In this document: piece by piece, positions 50,170-62,763 of the stretch
Layout of the letters: each line of letters begins with the position of its first letter
Numbering within the stretch: position 1 is the stretch's first letter
Assembly: GCA_035710515.1 (NCBI GenBank)
Contig: DASTDE010000001.1
Span: forward strand, 1,159,087-1,223,086
Direction of reading: 5' to 3'
Source of the DNA: Candidatus Rubrimentiphilum sp.
GTDB lineage: Bacteria > Vulcanimicrobiota > Vulcanimicrobiia > Vulcanimicrobiales > Vulcanimicrobiaceae
DNA length: 64,000 bases
Position numbers and translations under genes: made by a program
Notes under the pieces: generated by a model
Told to the model about the DNA's origin: nothing
Databases searched by the model: none
Seen by the model: only the letters and a program-made list of their open reading frames with translations

Positions 50170-53100
50170 GCAGACGACAGACGGCCGGTTCGTCTACTCA
50201 GCCTCGGACCTGAACAACTACCTGGAGTGCCGGCACCTCACGCAGCTGGACAGGCGAGTCGCTCTTAAAGAGCTGACGCGCCCGTCCGAAGAGGACCCCA
50301 TGACGGCCCTCATCGCGCGCAAGGGCTTAGAACACGAGCGCCTCTACCTTGAGCGCCTTCTCGAATTGGATGGCGGCGTTGAAGTCTTCGAAGCCTCAGG
50401 CGATAACGCGATCGCCGCGCTGCACGAGGCCGAGGCGCGGACGATTCGCGCGATGGAGCAAGGCGTCCAGCATATTTATCAGGCCACGTTTTTCGACGGC
50501 AGGTTCCTCGGGCACGCGGACTTCCTACGCCGGGTTCCCGTGCCATGCGCGCGCTGGGCGTGGAGTTACGAGGTCATCGATACCAAACTTGCGCTTCATC
50601 CCAAGCCTTATTTCCTGATTCAGCTCTGCAACTACAGCGAACATCTGCAGCGCATTCAAGGCACCGCGCCGGAGTTCGGATACATCATCCTCGGCAGCGG
50701 CGAGCAGGCGCGATTCCGACTCAACGACTACGCCGCCTACTATCGCCACGTGAAGAGCTCGTTTCTCGAAAGCATGGAGAGTGGGCTCGACGTCTATCCG
50801 ACCGAGTGCGCGCATTGCTCGATCTGCCCGTGGAACGCGCAATGCGCCAAGCGGCGCGATGACGACGACCACTTGAGCCTGGTAGCCGGCATGCGGAGCG
50901 ACCAGGTCGCAAAATTTCACGCCAGCGGCATCACGACGCTGGCGGGCCTGGCGGCTGGAAACGCGCAGCGGCCTCATAAAATGACCGAAACGACCTTCGA
51001 GCGGCTGCAAGCACAGGCGCAACAACAGCATCTGCATCGCCAGTCGCGACGCAACGGCGACGGCGCCAAGCATTTCTATCGCTTTCGTCCGTTGTCGGAC
51101 GAGCTCGGCGGCTTTGCAAAATTGCCTCCGCCCGCGAAGGGCGACATCTTCTTCGATATCGAGGGCGACCCGCTTTACCGCCCCGATCGCGGACTCGAAT
51201 ACTTGTGGGGTTTTTACCTGCCCGACGAGGACGAATACCGCGCGCTATGGGCAACCGATTCGTCCAAAGAGCAAACCGCCTTCGAGCAGTTCGTGGACTT
51301 CGTCGTGCAGCGGCGCGAGCAGTATCCGGACGCGCATGTCTATCATTACGCGTCGTATGAGATCACCGCGCTGAAGCACCTGATGGGCCGGTTCGGCTCG
51401 CGCGAGCGCGAGGTCGACGATTTCTTGCGCAAAGGCGTCTTCATCGATCTCTTCCCGGTCGTCCGCCAAGGCCTGTGGATCTCGCAGCCGTCGTATTCCA
51501 TCAAGAGGGTCGAGGCGTTTTACGGGCTGGAACGCGAGACGCAAGTCAAAGGCGGCGACGAATCGATCGTCATGTTCGAGGCGTGGCTGACCGATCGCAA
51601 AGACAACGCCATCCTCGAAGACATCCGCGCATACAACGAAGACGACTGCCGCTCGACCTACCGCTTGCGTGAATGGCTGCTCCTATTACGCGACGAGCTC
51701 AACGCGACGTTGCCGGAGCCGCTTCCCTGGCGGCCCGAGCCGGAGGTCAAGGCAGACGACGAGCCGGCGCGCACCGAACTCGAGGCGCGCTTGCTCGACA
51801 ACCTGCCCCCGCCCGACTCGCTCACCGAACTGCGCGGCTGGAACGAATCGTTGCGCGCGCACTGGCTGCTGGGCAATCTCGTGCAGTATCACCGGCGCGA
51901 GACCAAGCCCGAGTGGTGGAAGTATTTCGACCGCTGCAGTAACCCCCAGGATCTGCTGGAGTACGACGACGAGGCGATCGGCGGACTCACACTGTGCGCC
52001 GAGATCGCGCCGTACAAACTCGGGCCGAAAGATCGCAACTCGGTCTACACCTACACGTTTCCGCCGCAGGAGCACCGGCTTCCGCTCAAAGGCAGCCACG
52101 ATCCGTTCACGGGCAAGAGCGCGGGCGAAATCGTCGCCATCGATAAAGTCGCGCGCATTTTGCAGATTAAACTCTCCCAAGCGATCGAACCACAGAACTT
52201 ACGCGCGCTCATTCCGGGCACGCCGATTCCGCAGAACAAGAAACGCGCCGCTTTGGAGCGCATCGCGCGCAGTTATCTGGACGGCACGTTGCAATCGCAG
52301 TTCCCGGCGACCCTCGAAATGCTGCTCGGCAATAAGCCCCGCCTAAAGAGTACCGGCCCGATTCAACCTGCTGAAGTCAGCAAAGAATCCGTCTCGAGCG
52401 TCATCCAGAGCCTCGACAACAGCTATCTCTTCGCGCAAGGTCCGCCCGGCTCGGGCAAGACGACCGTCGGCGCGTGGACCATCGTGGATTTGCTCCAAGC
52501 AGGCAAACGAGTCGGCATCGTCGCGCAAAGCCATAAGGCGGTGCATAATCTGCTGCGCAAAGTTGAGGAAACGGCCAGGGAGCGCGACTTCCGCTTTCAC
52601 GGCTGCCACAAGGAAAGCGGAACGACCGAAGGCTCAGCCTACGAGGCGCTTCCAGAATGGCCGATGGTCGAGAGTCACGACGATATCAAAACGCTAACCG
52701 CGGAAACGTGCGTGCTCGCGGCCGGAACGACGTATGCCTGGGCCGATGAGAGCCTCATGAAAGAGTTTGATTACATATTTATTGATGAAGGTGGGCAGAT
52801 CTCACTGGCCGACGCGTTGGTCGCGTCGATCGCCGCGAAGAACGTCGTGCTGTTAGGGGATCCGCTTCAACTGCCGCAGGTCACGAAGGGCTCACATCCG
52901 ACCGGAACCGATCTCTCCATTCTAGAGCATCTGCTTGGGAATGACGAAACGATTCCTCCGGATCGCGGCCTGTTCTTGGATACGACATACCGCATGCAGC
53001 CGGCCATCTGCAATTTTATCTCCGAGGCCATTTACGAAGGGCGCCTGCATAACCAGCCGCTGACCGCGAATAACGCGATCGAATCCCCGGGCTTACGCGG

Positions 53101-53635
53101 CGGCGGCCCGATCTACATGCCGGTTGAGCATGAGGGGAACGGGCGGCGTTCGGATGAGGAAGCGGAGCGCGTCGTCGAGGAAGTCGGATTACTGTTGCGG
53201 GGCACCGTCACGATTAAAGACCAGCCGAACCGGCCGATGACGCAAGGCGACATCCTTATCGTCGCTCCCTACAACTTGCAGCGCATTCGCATCGAAGAAC
53301 TCTTGGCGGCGGCCGGATTTCCGGACGTACGCGTCGGTACGGTGGATAAGTTCCAGGGGCAAGAAGCACCGGTGGTGCTGTATAGCATGGCAACGTCGAG
53401 TTCTGAGACGCTGCCGCGCGATGCCGCATTCTTATTCGACAAGAACCGTTTTAACGTCGCCATCTCGCGGGCGCAGTGCATGAGCGTGATCGTTTGTAGT
53501 CCGCGTCTGCTGGACGCCCCGTGCAAGACGCCCGAGCAGATGTCGATGGTGAATCTGCTCTGCGCTTATCGGGAAGCGGCTCTAGCCGCGGCGCCGGCGG
53601 CGATGCATCAGGCCGCGGAAAAAGTCGCGAAATAG
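50168..53635 (+). CDS. TM0106-type fusion: Cas4/RecB-like nuclease, RNase H-like exonuclease and Dna2-like helicase
   Basis: A 1155-residue protein with three parts. The first is a Cas4/RecB-like nuclease: D118 in GHADFL, E135-x-x-D138-x-K140 (EVIDTK), and the Fe-S cysteine pattern C21 with C217-x2-C220-x5-C226. The second is a DEDD/RNase H-like exonuclease with FFDIEGDP (about 329) and YNEDDCRSTYRL (about 490). The third is a superfamily 1B helicase with GPPGSGKTT (about 757-765), FDYIFIDEGGQ (about 867) and TVDKFQGQEAPVVLYS (about 1057). Such proteins are annotated as TM0106 family RecB-like putative nucleases; a role in DNA repair or defence is inferred. The 3' end overlaps a convergent gene by 54 bp. 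Confidence 0.88.
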   Translation: MQTTDGRFVYSASDLNNYLECRHLTQLDRRVALKELTRPSEEDPMTALIARKGLEHERLYLERLLELDGGVEVFEASGDNAIAALHEAEARTIRAMEQGVQHIYQATFFDGRFLGHADFLRRVPVPCARWAWSYEVIDTKLALHPKPYFLIQLCNYSEHLQRIQGTAPEFGYIILGSGEQARFRLNDYAAYYRHVKSSFLESMESGLDVYPTECAHCSICPWNAQCAKRRDDDDHLSLVAGMRSDQVAKFHASGITTLAGLAAGNAQRPHKMTETTFERLQAQAQQQHLHRQSRRNGDGAKHFYRFRPLSDELGGFAKLPPPAKGDIFFDIEGDPLYRPDRGLEYLWGFYLPDEDEYRALWATDSSKEQTAFEQFVDFVVQRREQYPDAHVYHYASYEITALKHLMGRFGSREREVDDFLRKGVFIDLFPVVRQGLWISQPSYSIKRVEAFYGLERETQVKGGDESIVMFEAWLTDRKDNAILEDIRAYNEDDCRSTYRLREWLLLLRDELNATLPEPLPWRPEPEVKADDEPARTELEARLLDNLPPPDSLTELRGWNESLRAHWLLGNLVQYHRRETKPEWWKYFDRCSNPQDLLEYDDEAIGGLTLCAEIAPYKLGPKDRNSVYTYTFPPQEHRLPLKGSHDPFTGKSAGEIVAIDKVARILQIKLSQAIEPQNLRALIPGTPIPQNKKRAALERIARSYLDGTLQSQFPATLEMLLGNKPRLKSTGPIQPAEVSKESVSSVIQSLDNSYLFAQGPPGSGKTTVGAWTIVDLLQAGKRVGIVAQSHKAVHNLLRKVEETARERDFRFHGCHKESGTTEGSAYEALPEWPMVESHDDIKTLTAETCVLAAGTTYAWADESLMKEFDYIFIDEGGQISLADALVASIAAKNVVLLGDPLQLPQVTKGSHPTGTDLSILEHLLGNDETIPPDRGLFLDTTYRMQPAICNFISEAIYEGRLHNQPLTANNAIESPGLRGGGPIYMPVEHEGNGRRSDEEAERVVEEVGLLLRGTVTIKDQPNRPMTQGDILIVAPYNLQRIRIEELLAAAGFPDVRVGTVDKFQGQEAPVVLYSMATSSSETLPRDAAFLFDKNRFNVAISRAQCMSVIVCSPRLLDAPCKTPEQMSMVNLLCAYREAALAAAPAAMHQAAEKVAK

Positions 53636-54199
53636 CGCGAGCCGGAATAGTCCGAAGGCGGAGCGGAACGGATTACGCCATTCCGGCGGCTTGGGTTCGA
53701 GCGATTTAGGATCCGGGACATCTTTTGAGCCGCGCTCGGATTCTTGCCGACCCTCGTTCCAATCGAACTCCGAAACTTTGCGCTGCGTGCCCTGAAAGTG
53801 CGCGAACCAGTTCTTGGGAAACCAGTCGTGCGAGGGCCATTCAATGTCTTCCAGGCCGTAGGCGCGCAGAACGTCATAGGCGTCGTCCAGGCAGTTGCGC
53901 AGTATCGCCATGTACGCGTGCTTCTCGATCCAGAGCACGGTTTCGTAGGCGCGAACCGGGTCCGCGTCCGGCACGTCGATGAATTTAACGTCGTCGTATT
54001 GCAGCTTGCGCATGCAGGCTACCGGGTCGGAGCTGAGCTCGTTCCAGAAGCCCATGTCCTTGGCATCCGTGTGGATGCCGCCGCTATGGTTTTCGACCGA
54101 GCCGGCATCAATGCGCTTGGGCGGATCGTACTCAAACGCCCAGCCCACGTGGCCCGCGCCGTCCCCGCCACGGTAACGGACGAAGATCGCCGCCCTCAT
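53582..54199 (-). CDS. Hypothetical protein with possible papain-like H...NC core
   Basis: A 205-residue protein (MRAAIFVRYRGGDGAGHVGW...). Its His (GHVGWAFEY) followed about 80 residues later by an Asn-Cys on a helix (LRNCLDDAYDVLRAYG) gives the order seen in permuted NlpC/P60 and LRAT-like enzymes, and the same order as in the C-terminus of the RHS protein. The last 40 residues are basic and overlap the helicase gene, so the natural end may be looser than the frame. No signal peptide. Annotated as hypothetical; the fold is inferred. Confidence 0.65.
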   Translation of the reverse strand: MRAAIFVRYRGGDGAGHVGWAFEYDPPKRIDAGSVENHSGGIHTDAKDMGFWNELSSDPVACMRKLQYDDVKFIDVPDADPVRAYETVLWIEKHAYMAILRNCLDDAYDVLRAYGLEDIEWPSHDWFPKNWFAHFQGTQRKVSEFDWNEGRQESERGSKDVPDPKSLEPKPPEWRNPFRSAFGLFRLALFRDFFRGLMHRRRRRG

Positions 54200-54202
54200 T
54201 TC

Positions 54203-54246
54203 GTCATCCCCTCGTTACCTCGGGGTCCTTCGATACCTCAGGATGA

Positions 54247-54247
<1 letters not shown>
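54203..54247. repeat. Palindromic intergenic repeat element
   Basis: GTCATCC (54203-54209) and GGATGAC (54241-54247) form inverted ends around two degenerate copies of a TTxxxxTACCTCxGG unit. The exact 20-mer CTTCGATACCTCAGGATGAC (54228-54247) recurs at 62254-62273. It lies between the convergent-side gene at 53582-54199 and the rpoC stop, reaching into the stop codon. It is a dispersed REP-like element. Confidence 0.75.
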
Positions 54248-58065
<3,818 letters not shown>

Positions 58066-58179
58066 GAACGGGTCTCCACCGCGCATCAGCCGGGCTTACG
58101 CAGGGAACGCATCTCACGTGGTCACGTAAGGCTTCCCACCGTCGCCGCTGGCCGCTCGAGGGCGCGGGCACAGACGGCT

Positions 58180-58209
58180 ATTATACGGCTGTCGACCCTA
58201 GAGGGTCAA
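58180..58209 (-). promoter_or_regulatory. Sigma70-type promoter of rpoC
   Basis: On the minus strand TTGACC (58204-58209), an 18-nt spacer and a perfect TATAAT (58180-58185) form a near-consensus promoter. The start would be near 58173, giving a leader of roughly 85-110 nt. Within the leader, CTTACG (58095-58100) can pair with CGTAAG (58125-58130) and ACGTG/CACGT (58116-58127) forms an inner stem. The promoter means rpoC is transcribed without rpoB. Confidence 0.88.
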
Positions 58210-58237
58210 GGGCGAGGCGAGGAGGCGGGGACGGCCG

Positions 58238-58561
58238 CTATTCGGCCGAGGCGGCGGCCTGGGCGTCAGGGACGGAGTCGTACGTCGGAAAGGCCTGGTC
58301 CAGGCCGGAGATGCTGAACAAGCGGCGCACTTGGGGCGAGCCGATGACCAGCCGCGGGAGGGGCAGGTTCTTGGTCCGCCGCCGGTTCCGTAGCACTACC
58401 AGCTCCGCCAGGATGGTGCTGTCGGCATAGTTCACGCTCGCCAGGTCCAGAATGACCTCGCTCGGCGCGTCGCTTACCGGCCCGAGCAGACGCTCCAGTT
58501 CGTCGCGGCGGGCGATGTCCCAATCGCCCTCGAGCCTAACGACTCTGGGTTTCTCCACCAT
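58238..58561 (-). CDS. STAS-domain protein (anti-sigma factor antagonist-like)
   Basis: A 107-residue single STAS domain: RVVRLEGDWDIARRDELERL, EVILDLASVNYADSTILAELVV and PRLVIGSPQVRRLFSISGLD. The Ser of ADST is the position phosphorylated in SpoIIAA-type proteins. It could belong to a partner-switching system controlling a sigma factor, or to an Mla/sulfate-type STAS role; no kinase or sigma factor is in the window. 16 nt lie between it and the MFS gene upstream. ATG at 58561. Confidence 0.82.
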   Translation of the reverse strand: MVEKPRVVRLEGDWDIARRDELERLLGPVSDAPSEVILDLASVNYADSTILAELVVLRNRRRTKNLPLPRLVIGSPQVRRLFSISGLDQAFPTYDSVPDAQAAASAE

Positions 58562-58577
58562 ACTAAAAAGATATCAC

Positions 58578-60149
58578 TCACGCGCTTGCTTGGCTGCTCC
58601 GAAACACAAATTTTGCAATTCCCGCGGCGGCCAGCGCCAGGCCGGCCGAGCTGAACATCACCCAGGCGAACGCATTGACGAAGGACGCATCCACGATACT
58701 GCGGACCACGGGCTGGTCGGACGCGGCGATATTGGCCGGCACGTAGCCGGTCAACAGGCGCGTGCGGTCGGCGGCCAGTTTCGCGCGGGTCGCCGGCGCC
58801 ACCGTCGCGCGGGCTATCCGCGCATCGTAGCTTCTATAGAAGGCGGCGCTCAACACAAGGCCCAACGCGGCGACGGCGATCAAGCCGGCAGCGCGCGCTA
58901 TGGCGTTATTTACCCCCGACGCGACGCCGGCGTGCTTGGTCTCCAGCGAGTTCATCACCGTGGCCGTCAGCGGCGCCACGAAGGTGACCGCGCCGATTCC
59001 GAGCACCACCGAAGCCGGGAAAAAGGACAGCCAATAGCTCCGTCCTTGCCCAGCGAGCGCGAAGAGCGCAAAACCCAAGGCCGCGATGATCGCCCCGCCG
59101 ACCAGCATCGGCCCGGCGCCGAGTTTGGCTTGCAGCGCGCCGCTGTAGCGGGAAAAGAAAAACATAATCAGCGTCATCGGAAGCATCGCAGCGCCGGCTT
59201 CCGTCGGCGTGTAATGCTGGACGTTGATCAGATCGAACGGCACGAAGAACAAACTTCCGCCCAGCCCGGCGTACAGCAAAAACGTGTAAACGTTGGCGCC
59301 GGCAAAGCCGGGATACGTGAAGAACTTCAGCGGCATCATCGGCGAAGGCGAGCGCTTCTCGTAGACCACAAAGAGCACCAGCACGATTACGCCGGCGACT
59401 CCGATCGCAAGGTTTATCGTTTGATTCGTGCCGCTCTGCAGCTCGATCAGCGAATAGACGAGCGCGCCCAGCCCAAGCGTTGCCAGCGCGGCGCCGACAA
59501 AGTCAATGTGCTGCCCGGCGTCCTCGTCCCGGCTTTCGTGAATGTAGCGCAACGAGATGTAGATGACGAGCGCGGCGATCGGAACGTTCACCAGAAACAC
59601 CCAACGCCAGGAAAAATGCTGCGCTATGACGCCGCCCAGCACGGGCCCGATCGCGCCGCTAATTGCGGAGAAGGCGGCCCACGTCCCGATCGCTTTGCCG
59701 CGCTGCGCCGGTTCGAACTGCGCGCTGATCAGCGCCAAGCTTTCAGGAACGAGCAACGCTGCGCCGACCCCTTGAATGCACCGCGCGATGACGAGCTGTT
59801 CCATAGTCCGCGCCAGCGCGCAAGCGATTGATGCGCCCGCAAACACGATAGTGCCCGCCACGAACATTTTCCGGCGGCCGTAGACGTCGCCGAGCGCGCC
59901 GCCAACCAAAATAAGCGCCGACAAAAACAGCGCGTAGCCTTCCACCACCCATTGCACGAATTGCGCATTCGCATGCAGCTCACGCTGCAGCACCGGCAAA
60001 ATAACGTTGACGGCAGTGCCGTCCAGCAGCGCCATTCCCGAGCCGAGGATCGAGGCGGCGAGCACTAGCGTGCCCTTTGTGGGGCGAACCGCAGGCGGCG
60101 GACAATCTATGCCGATTCGCTCGCACGGGTTCTCAATGAACATTGACAT
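58578..60149 (-). CDS. MFS drug:H+ antiporter, DHA2 (EmrB/QacA) type
   Basis: About 523 residues with 14 helices. TM1 has SGMALLDGTAVNVILPVLQR, the loop 2-3 motif is GALGDVYGRRKMF, TM4-5 has the antiporter motif C region AISGAIGPVLGGV and SWRWVFLVNVPIA. This is the DHA2 pattern of proton-driven multidrug exporters. The window has no adjacent EmrA-like adaptor. The ATG at 60149 is chosen over the far upstream frame (which is basic and overlaps the next gene); no strong ribosome binding site is present. Confidence 0.88.
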   Translation of the reverse strand: MSMFIENPCERIGIDCPPPAVRPTKGTLVLAASILGSGMALLDGTAVNVILPVLQRELHANAQFVQWVVEGYALFLSALILVGGALGDVYGRRKMFVAGTIVFAGASIACALARTMEQLVIARCIQGVGAALLVPESLALISAQFEPAQRGKAIGTWAAFSAISGAIGPVLGGVIAQHFSWRWVFLVNVPIAALVIYISLRYIHESRDEDAGQHIDFVGAALATLGLGALVYSLIELQSGTNQTINLAIGVAGVIVLVLFVVYEKRSPSPMMPLKFFTYPGFAGANVYTFLLYAGLGGSLFFVPFDLINVQHYTPTEAGAAMLPMTLIMFFFSRYSGALQAKLGAGPMLVGGAIIAALGFALFALAGQGRSYWLSFFPASVVLGIGAVTFVAPLTATVMNSLETKHAGVASGVNNAIARAAGLIAVAALGLVLSAAFYRSYDARIARATVAPATRAKLAADRTRLLTGYVPANIAASDQPVVRSIVDASFVNAFAWVMFSSAGLALAAAGIAKFVFRSSQASA

Positions 60150-60162
60150 ACTTAGGGCATCT

Positions 60163-60423
60163 TCAACTCGCGCCGGAGCGCTTGCCATTCGGCGTTTCGA
60201 AGTCTTGCGCGCGAACCGCCAGGTACTCCAAGTTCTCATACATCGAATTGCTGGCGGAGGCGGCGCGGCGCAACAAAACGACCTCTTTCAGATGCAGCAA
60301 GCCGGCGAGCTGATTGGCGCCGTGGATGTGACGGAGTTGAATGAACGCCGCGGTCGCGGTCGCCGCGATCACCAGAAACGTGGCGATGGTAGCATAGGCG
60401 GTTAGATATTCCGCGCTCGGCAT
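60163..60423 (-). CDS. Small single-helix membrane protein
   Basis: An 86-residue protein (MPSAEYLTAYATIATFLVIA...) with one N-terminal helix followed by AFIQLRHIHGANQLAGLL. The helix-then-QLRH-x(4)-NQLAGLL pattern resembles many small bacterial proteins of the DUF4760 sort, which are usually longer, so this may be a shortened member. It lies just upstream of the exporter gene (13-bp gap), on the same strand, and is divergent from the prepilin gene at 60480. Confidence 0.5.
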   Translation of the reverse strand: MPSAEYLTAYATIATFLVIAATATAAFIQLRHIHGANQLAGLLHLKEVVLLRRAASASNSMYENLEYLAVRAQDFETPNGKRSGAS

Positions 60424-60479
60424 GGGCAACGCGTTCGCTCCGCGCCTTGCCGGGGCCCTCGCCGGGCACTTCCGCTTCC

Positions 60480-61487
60480 GTGAGCCGTAGCCAGCGCGGA
60501 TTTACGCTGCTCGAAGTGATGGTGGCCCTCGCCGCGATGACGGCGCTCGCGTTCTTCTTACTGAACGCGACGGGCGGCGTGTTGCGCTGGAATGCCGCGC
60601 TCTCCGCCAGAGAACGCGCCGAGGCTGCCGGGGCCGCGCTGTCGGACCGGCTCGAAGCCGAGGAAGATTCGGCCTGGGCGATCTTCACGCCGCCGACCGA
60701 CGTACTCGGTCAAAGCAATGCCGATCGCCACGAACTCGACTTCTTCACGCGCGACGCGCAAAGCCGCCCGTATTTTTGGGCGTACCGGTACGACGCGGCG
60801 GCACATGCGCTGCAACGGTATCTCTATGCGTCGCCGGGCGCGCAGCCGATCGCGGACGATCCGCCCATTACCGAAATAACGAGCTTCGCTGCGCAGACCT
60901 ATCCGGTGACGGCGCTGCAAGACTCGACTTCGCCGCTGTACTCGGATCTCTATAAGAACGCGACGCTGCAGGCGGCGACTGTGCGCTTCGGCTATAGCGA
61001 TCGGCCTTGGATCGCCGGCGGCAACCAAATCACCTACGTGCGCGTCGAGACACTGCAATCCGCGCGCGTTCTCGAACTCTCGACACAGACTGCGCCCAGT
61101 GGTTTTACGGTCGTGCTGCTCTACACACCGGCGCCGTCGCCAAGTCCAATCGTCATCGCCACGCTAAGCGCCCTCATCCAAACCGTAAAGGTCACAGGGT
61201 TTTGGCAAAATTGTCCTGGGCAGATCAGAGATTGTTCGAACGCGGAGTGGCCGCAGTATCACTGGACACAAACGACGACCCTTAACTCCTACCAAAGTAC
61301 CGACGGCGGTTATACGTGGACGCTCGCGAACTCGAGCAGCCAAATTGATACCGGCATCAGCACGCCCACGGGCGGGGATCTTCCGTCGGTGAACTGTCCG
61401 CCCGATTCGAATGCGGATTACGTCTACGCTTGTGCGGACGGCTGGAAACCGTCGGCGCCGCCCGGAACGGCGGGCATGACCTTCTAG
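60480..61487 (+). CDS. Prepilin-type minor pilin (PilW/PulJ-like)
   Basis: A GTG start at 60480 gives a short leader SRSQRG followed by FTLLEVMVALAAMTALAFFLL: Gly before the cut, Phe+1, Glu+5 and a hydrophobic helix, a textbook prepilin peptidase site. About 335 residues in all, with a large globular C-terminal domain holding cysteines (NCPGQIRDC; NCPPD ... YACADG). Size and layout fit PilW/GspJ minor pilins. A TTG at 60447 is an alternative start. It ends 4 bp inside the convergent hydrolase gene. Confidence 0.85.
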   Translation: MSRSQRGFTLLEVMVALAAMTALAFFLLNATGGVLRWNAALSARERAEAAGAALSDRLEAEEDSAWAIFTPPTDVLGQSNADRHELDFFTRDAQSRPYFWAYRYDAAAHALQRYLYASPGAQPIADDPPITEITSFAAQTYPVTALQDSTSPLYSDLYKNATLQAATVRFGYSDRPWIAGGNQITYVRVETLQSARVLELSTQTAPSGFTVVLLYTPAPSPSPIVIATLSALIQTVKVTGFWQNCPGQIRDCSNAEWPQYHWTQTTTLNSYQSTDGGYTWTLANSSSQIDTGISTPTGGDLPSVNCPPDSNADYVYACADGWKPSAPPGTAGMTF

Positions 61488-62191
61488 CGCGCTTCCGTTC
61501 GCTCCAGAAACGTGTCGAGCGCGCGCGTGAAGCGTTCGAAATCCGTGCGATGCGGGCTGTGGCCGTGCCCCTCGAAGACGCGCAACGCGACGTTGGGGCC
61601 GCCGCGTTCCTGAATGTATTTGAGATCTTCCAGCGCGACCAAACTCTCCGAACCCTCGCCGACTGCCAGAAACAGCGGCTTCGGATAGCTCTCGAGATCG
61701 CCGCGCAAGTCCCACTTCTGCGGCGGGTTCTCGTCGCGCAAGCGTTTGATGGCCGACTGCAGCGTCTTCTGCTTTTTTACCTCGCGCAAAATCGGGTTGT
61801 AGAATCCGTTGCCCATTTGCCGGATCATCGGATCGATCGCCACCACGCGCCGCACGTCGAAGCGCCGCCCGCCTAAGATCGAAATTGCGCCGCCCCACGA
61901 GTGTCCGATCACCGTGTCCACTTCATCGGGAATCGCGGCGATCACGTTGTGCAGATCCAAGAGCGACCGGTGCAGCGTCATCGAACCGCTGACGTCCGAA
62001 TCTCCGTGACCTCGCTGATCGTACGCGTAGACTCGAGCTCGCGCGCCATAGTGCTCGGCGAGCGGCTCCCAGGCTTTGCGCGATCCGGTCATCCCGTGAA
62101 TGGCTAACATGACGGGCCCTCGCTCTCCCCAGCGTTCAAGCGTCGTCTGCGCGCCGTCGTCGAGCGTCAAGCGTTCTTCGGTGTGAACCAC
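61484..62191 (-). CDS. Alpha/beta-hydrolase
   Basis: A 235-residue protein with the alpha/beta-hydrolase order: oxyanion loop AIHGMTGSRKAWEPLA, YAYDQRGHGDSD, nucleophile elbow GHSWGG (Ser), an acid in DPMIRQMG or later, and catalytic His in FEGHGHSPHR. Similar to epoxide hydrolase/carboxylesterase-like enzymes; the substrate is not evident. No signal peptide, so cytoplasmic. ATG at 62191. Confidence 0.87.
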   Translation of the reverse strand: MVHTEERLTLDDGAQTTLERWGERGPVMLAIHGMTGSRKAWEPLAEHYGARARVYAYDQRGHGDSDVSGSMTLHRSLLDLHNVIAAIPDEVDTVIGHSWGGAISILGGRRFDVRRVVAIDPMIRQMGNGFYNPILREVKKQKTLQSAIKRLRDENPPQKWDLRGDLESYPKPLFLAVGEGSESLVALEDLKYIQERGGPNVALRVFEGHGHSPHRTDFERFTRALDTFLERTEAR

Positions 62192-62235
62192 GAGGGCCTG
62201 GAATTTGCGCTCAGCAGGCGAGCGCCTTCCTGTCC

Positions 62236-62294
62236 CTTCGATACCTCAGGGTCCTTCGATACCTCAGGATGACATCCCGATACCTCAGGATGAC
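62236..62294. repeat. Three tandem copies of the CTTCGATACCTCAGG-type repeat
   Basis: Copies at 62236-62250, 62254-62273 and 62278-62294 read CTTCGATACCTCAGG, CTTCGATACCTCAGGATGAC and CGATACCTCAGGATGAC. The middle copy is identical to 54228-54247. They occupy the gap between divergent genes at 62191 and 62315, so they may affect the promoters there. Confidence 0.8.
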
Positions 62295-62314
62295 AAGTGG
62301 GAATAAGCAGCATT

Positions 62315-62761
62315 ATGATGTTATGGAAGCGAGCAGTCGCCGGCACGACGATGGCGGCAATGTTGGCACTGGCAGTGCCGTCTCCCACGATGGCGGACGG
62401 TGCGGCCAGCACGCGCAACATTCTGTTAGGCGCCGGACTGGCAACCTATCTGATCATTCAGCACAACCGTAAGGTGCACGAACGGTACGCGGAAGACGCA
62501 CGCCGTCAGGCCGAGTTGCAGTCCGAAAACTCGAACATGCAAGCGGCATACAACAGCGAGCGCTCCGCCTACAAGAACGCCCTGGCGGAGATCGTCGATC
62601 TCAAACGTGAAGTGGCGTATCAGCACTCGGTGATCGTCGGGCAGCGGCACCAGGTCGCTTCGCAAGCCTTTGTAACGCAGCCGCGCACCCGCGTGGAGGC
62701 GGCAAGCATGGGCCCGAGCCGTCAGGTAGCCATGACGTACTACGGATGGGGCACGATCTAG
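62315..62761 (+). CDS. Small exported/membrane-anchored coiled-coil protein
   Basis: A 148-residue protein: an N-terminal signal-like segment (MMLWKRAVAGTTMAAMLALA), a second hydrophobic stretch (NILLGAGLATYLIIQ), then a charged coiled coil (HERYAEDARRQAELQSENSN, SERSAYKNALAEIVDLKREV) and a tail ending YYGWGTI. It may be a periplasmic or membrane-tethered structural protein. Start ATG at 62315 is provisional; GTG at 62297 is upstream. It is followed after 2 nt by the lipoprotein gene. Confidence 0.6.
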   Translation: MMLWKRAVAGTTMAAMLALAVPSPTMADGAASTRNILLGAGLATYLIIQHNRKVHERYAEDARRQAELQSENSNMQAAYNSERSAYKNALAEIVDLKREVAYQHSVIVGQRHQVASQAFVTQPRTRVEAASMGPSRQVAMTYYGWGTI

Positions 62762-62763
62762 GC

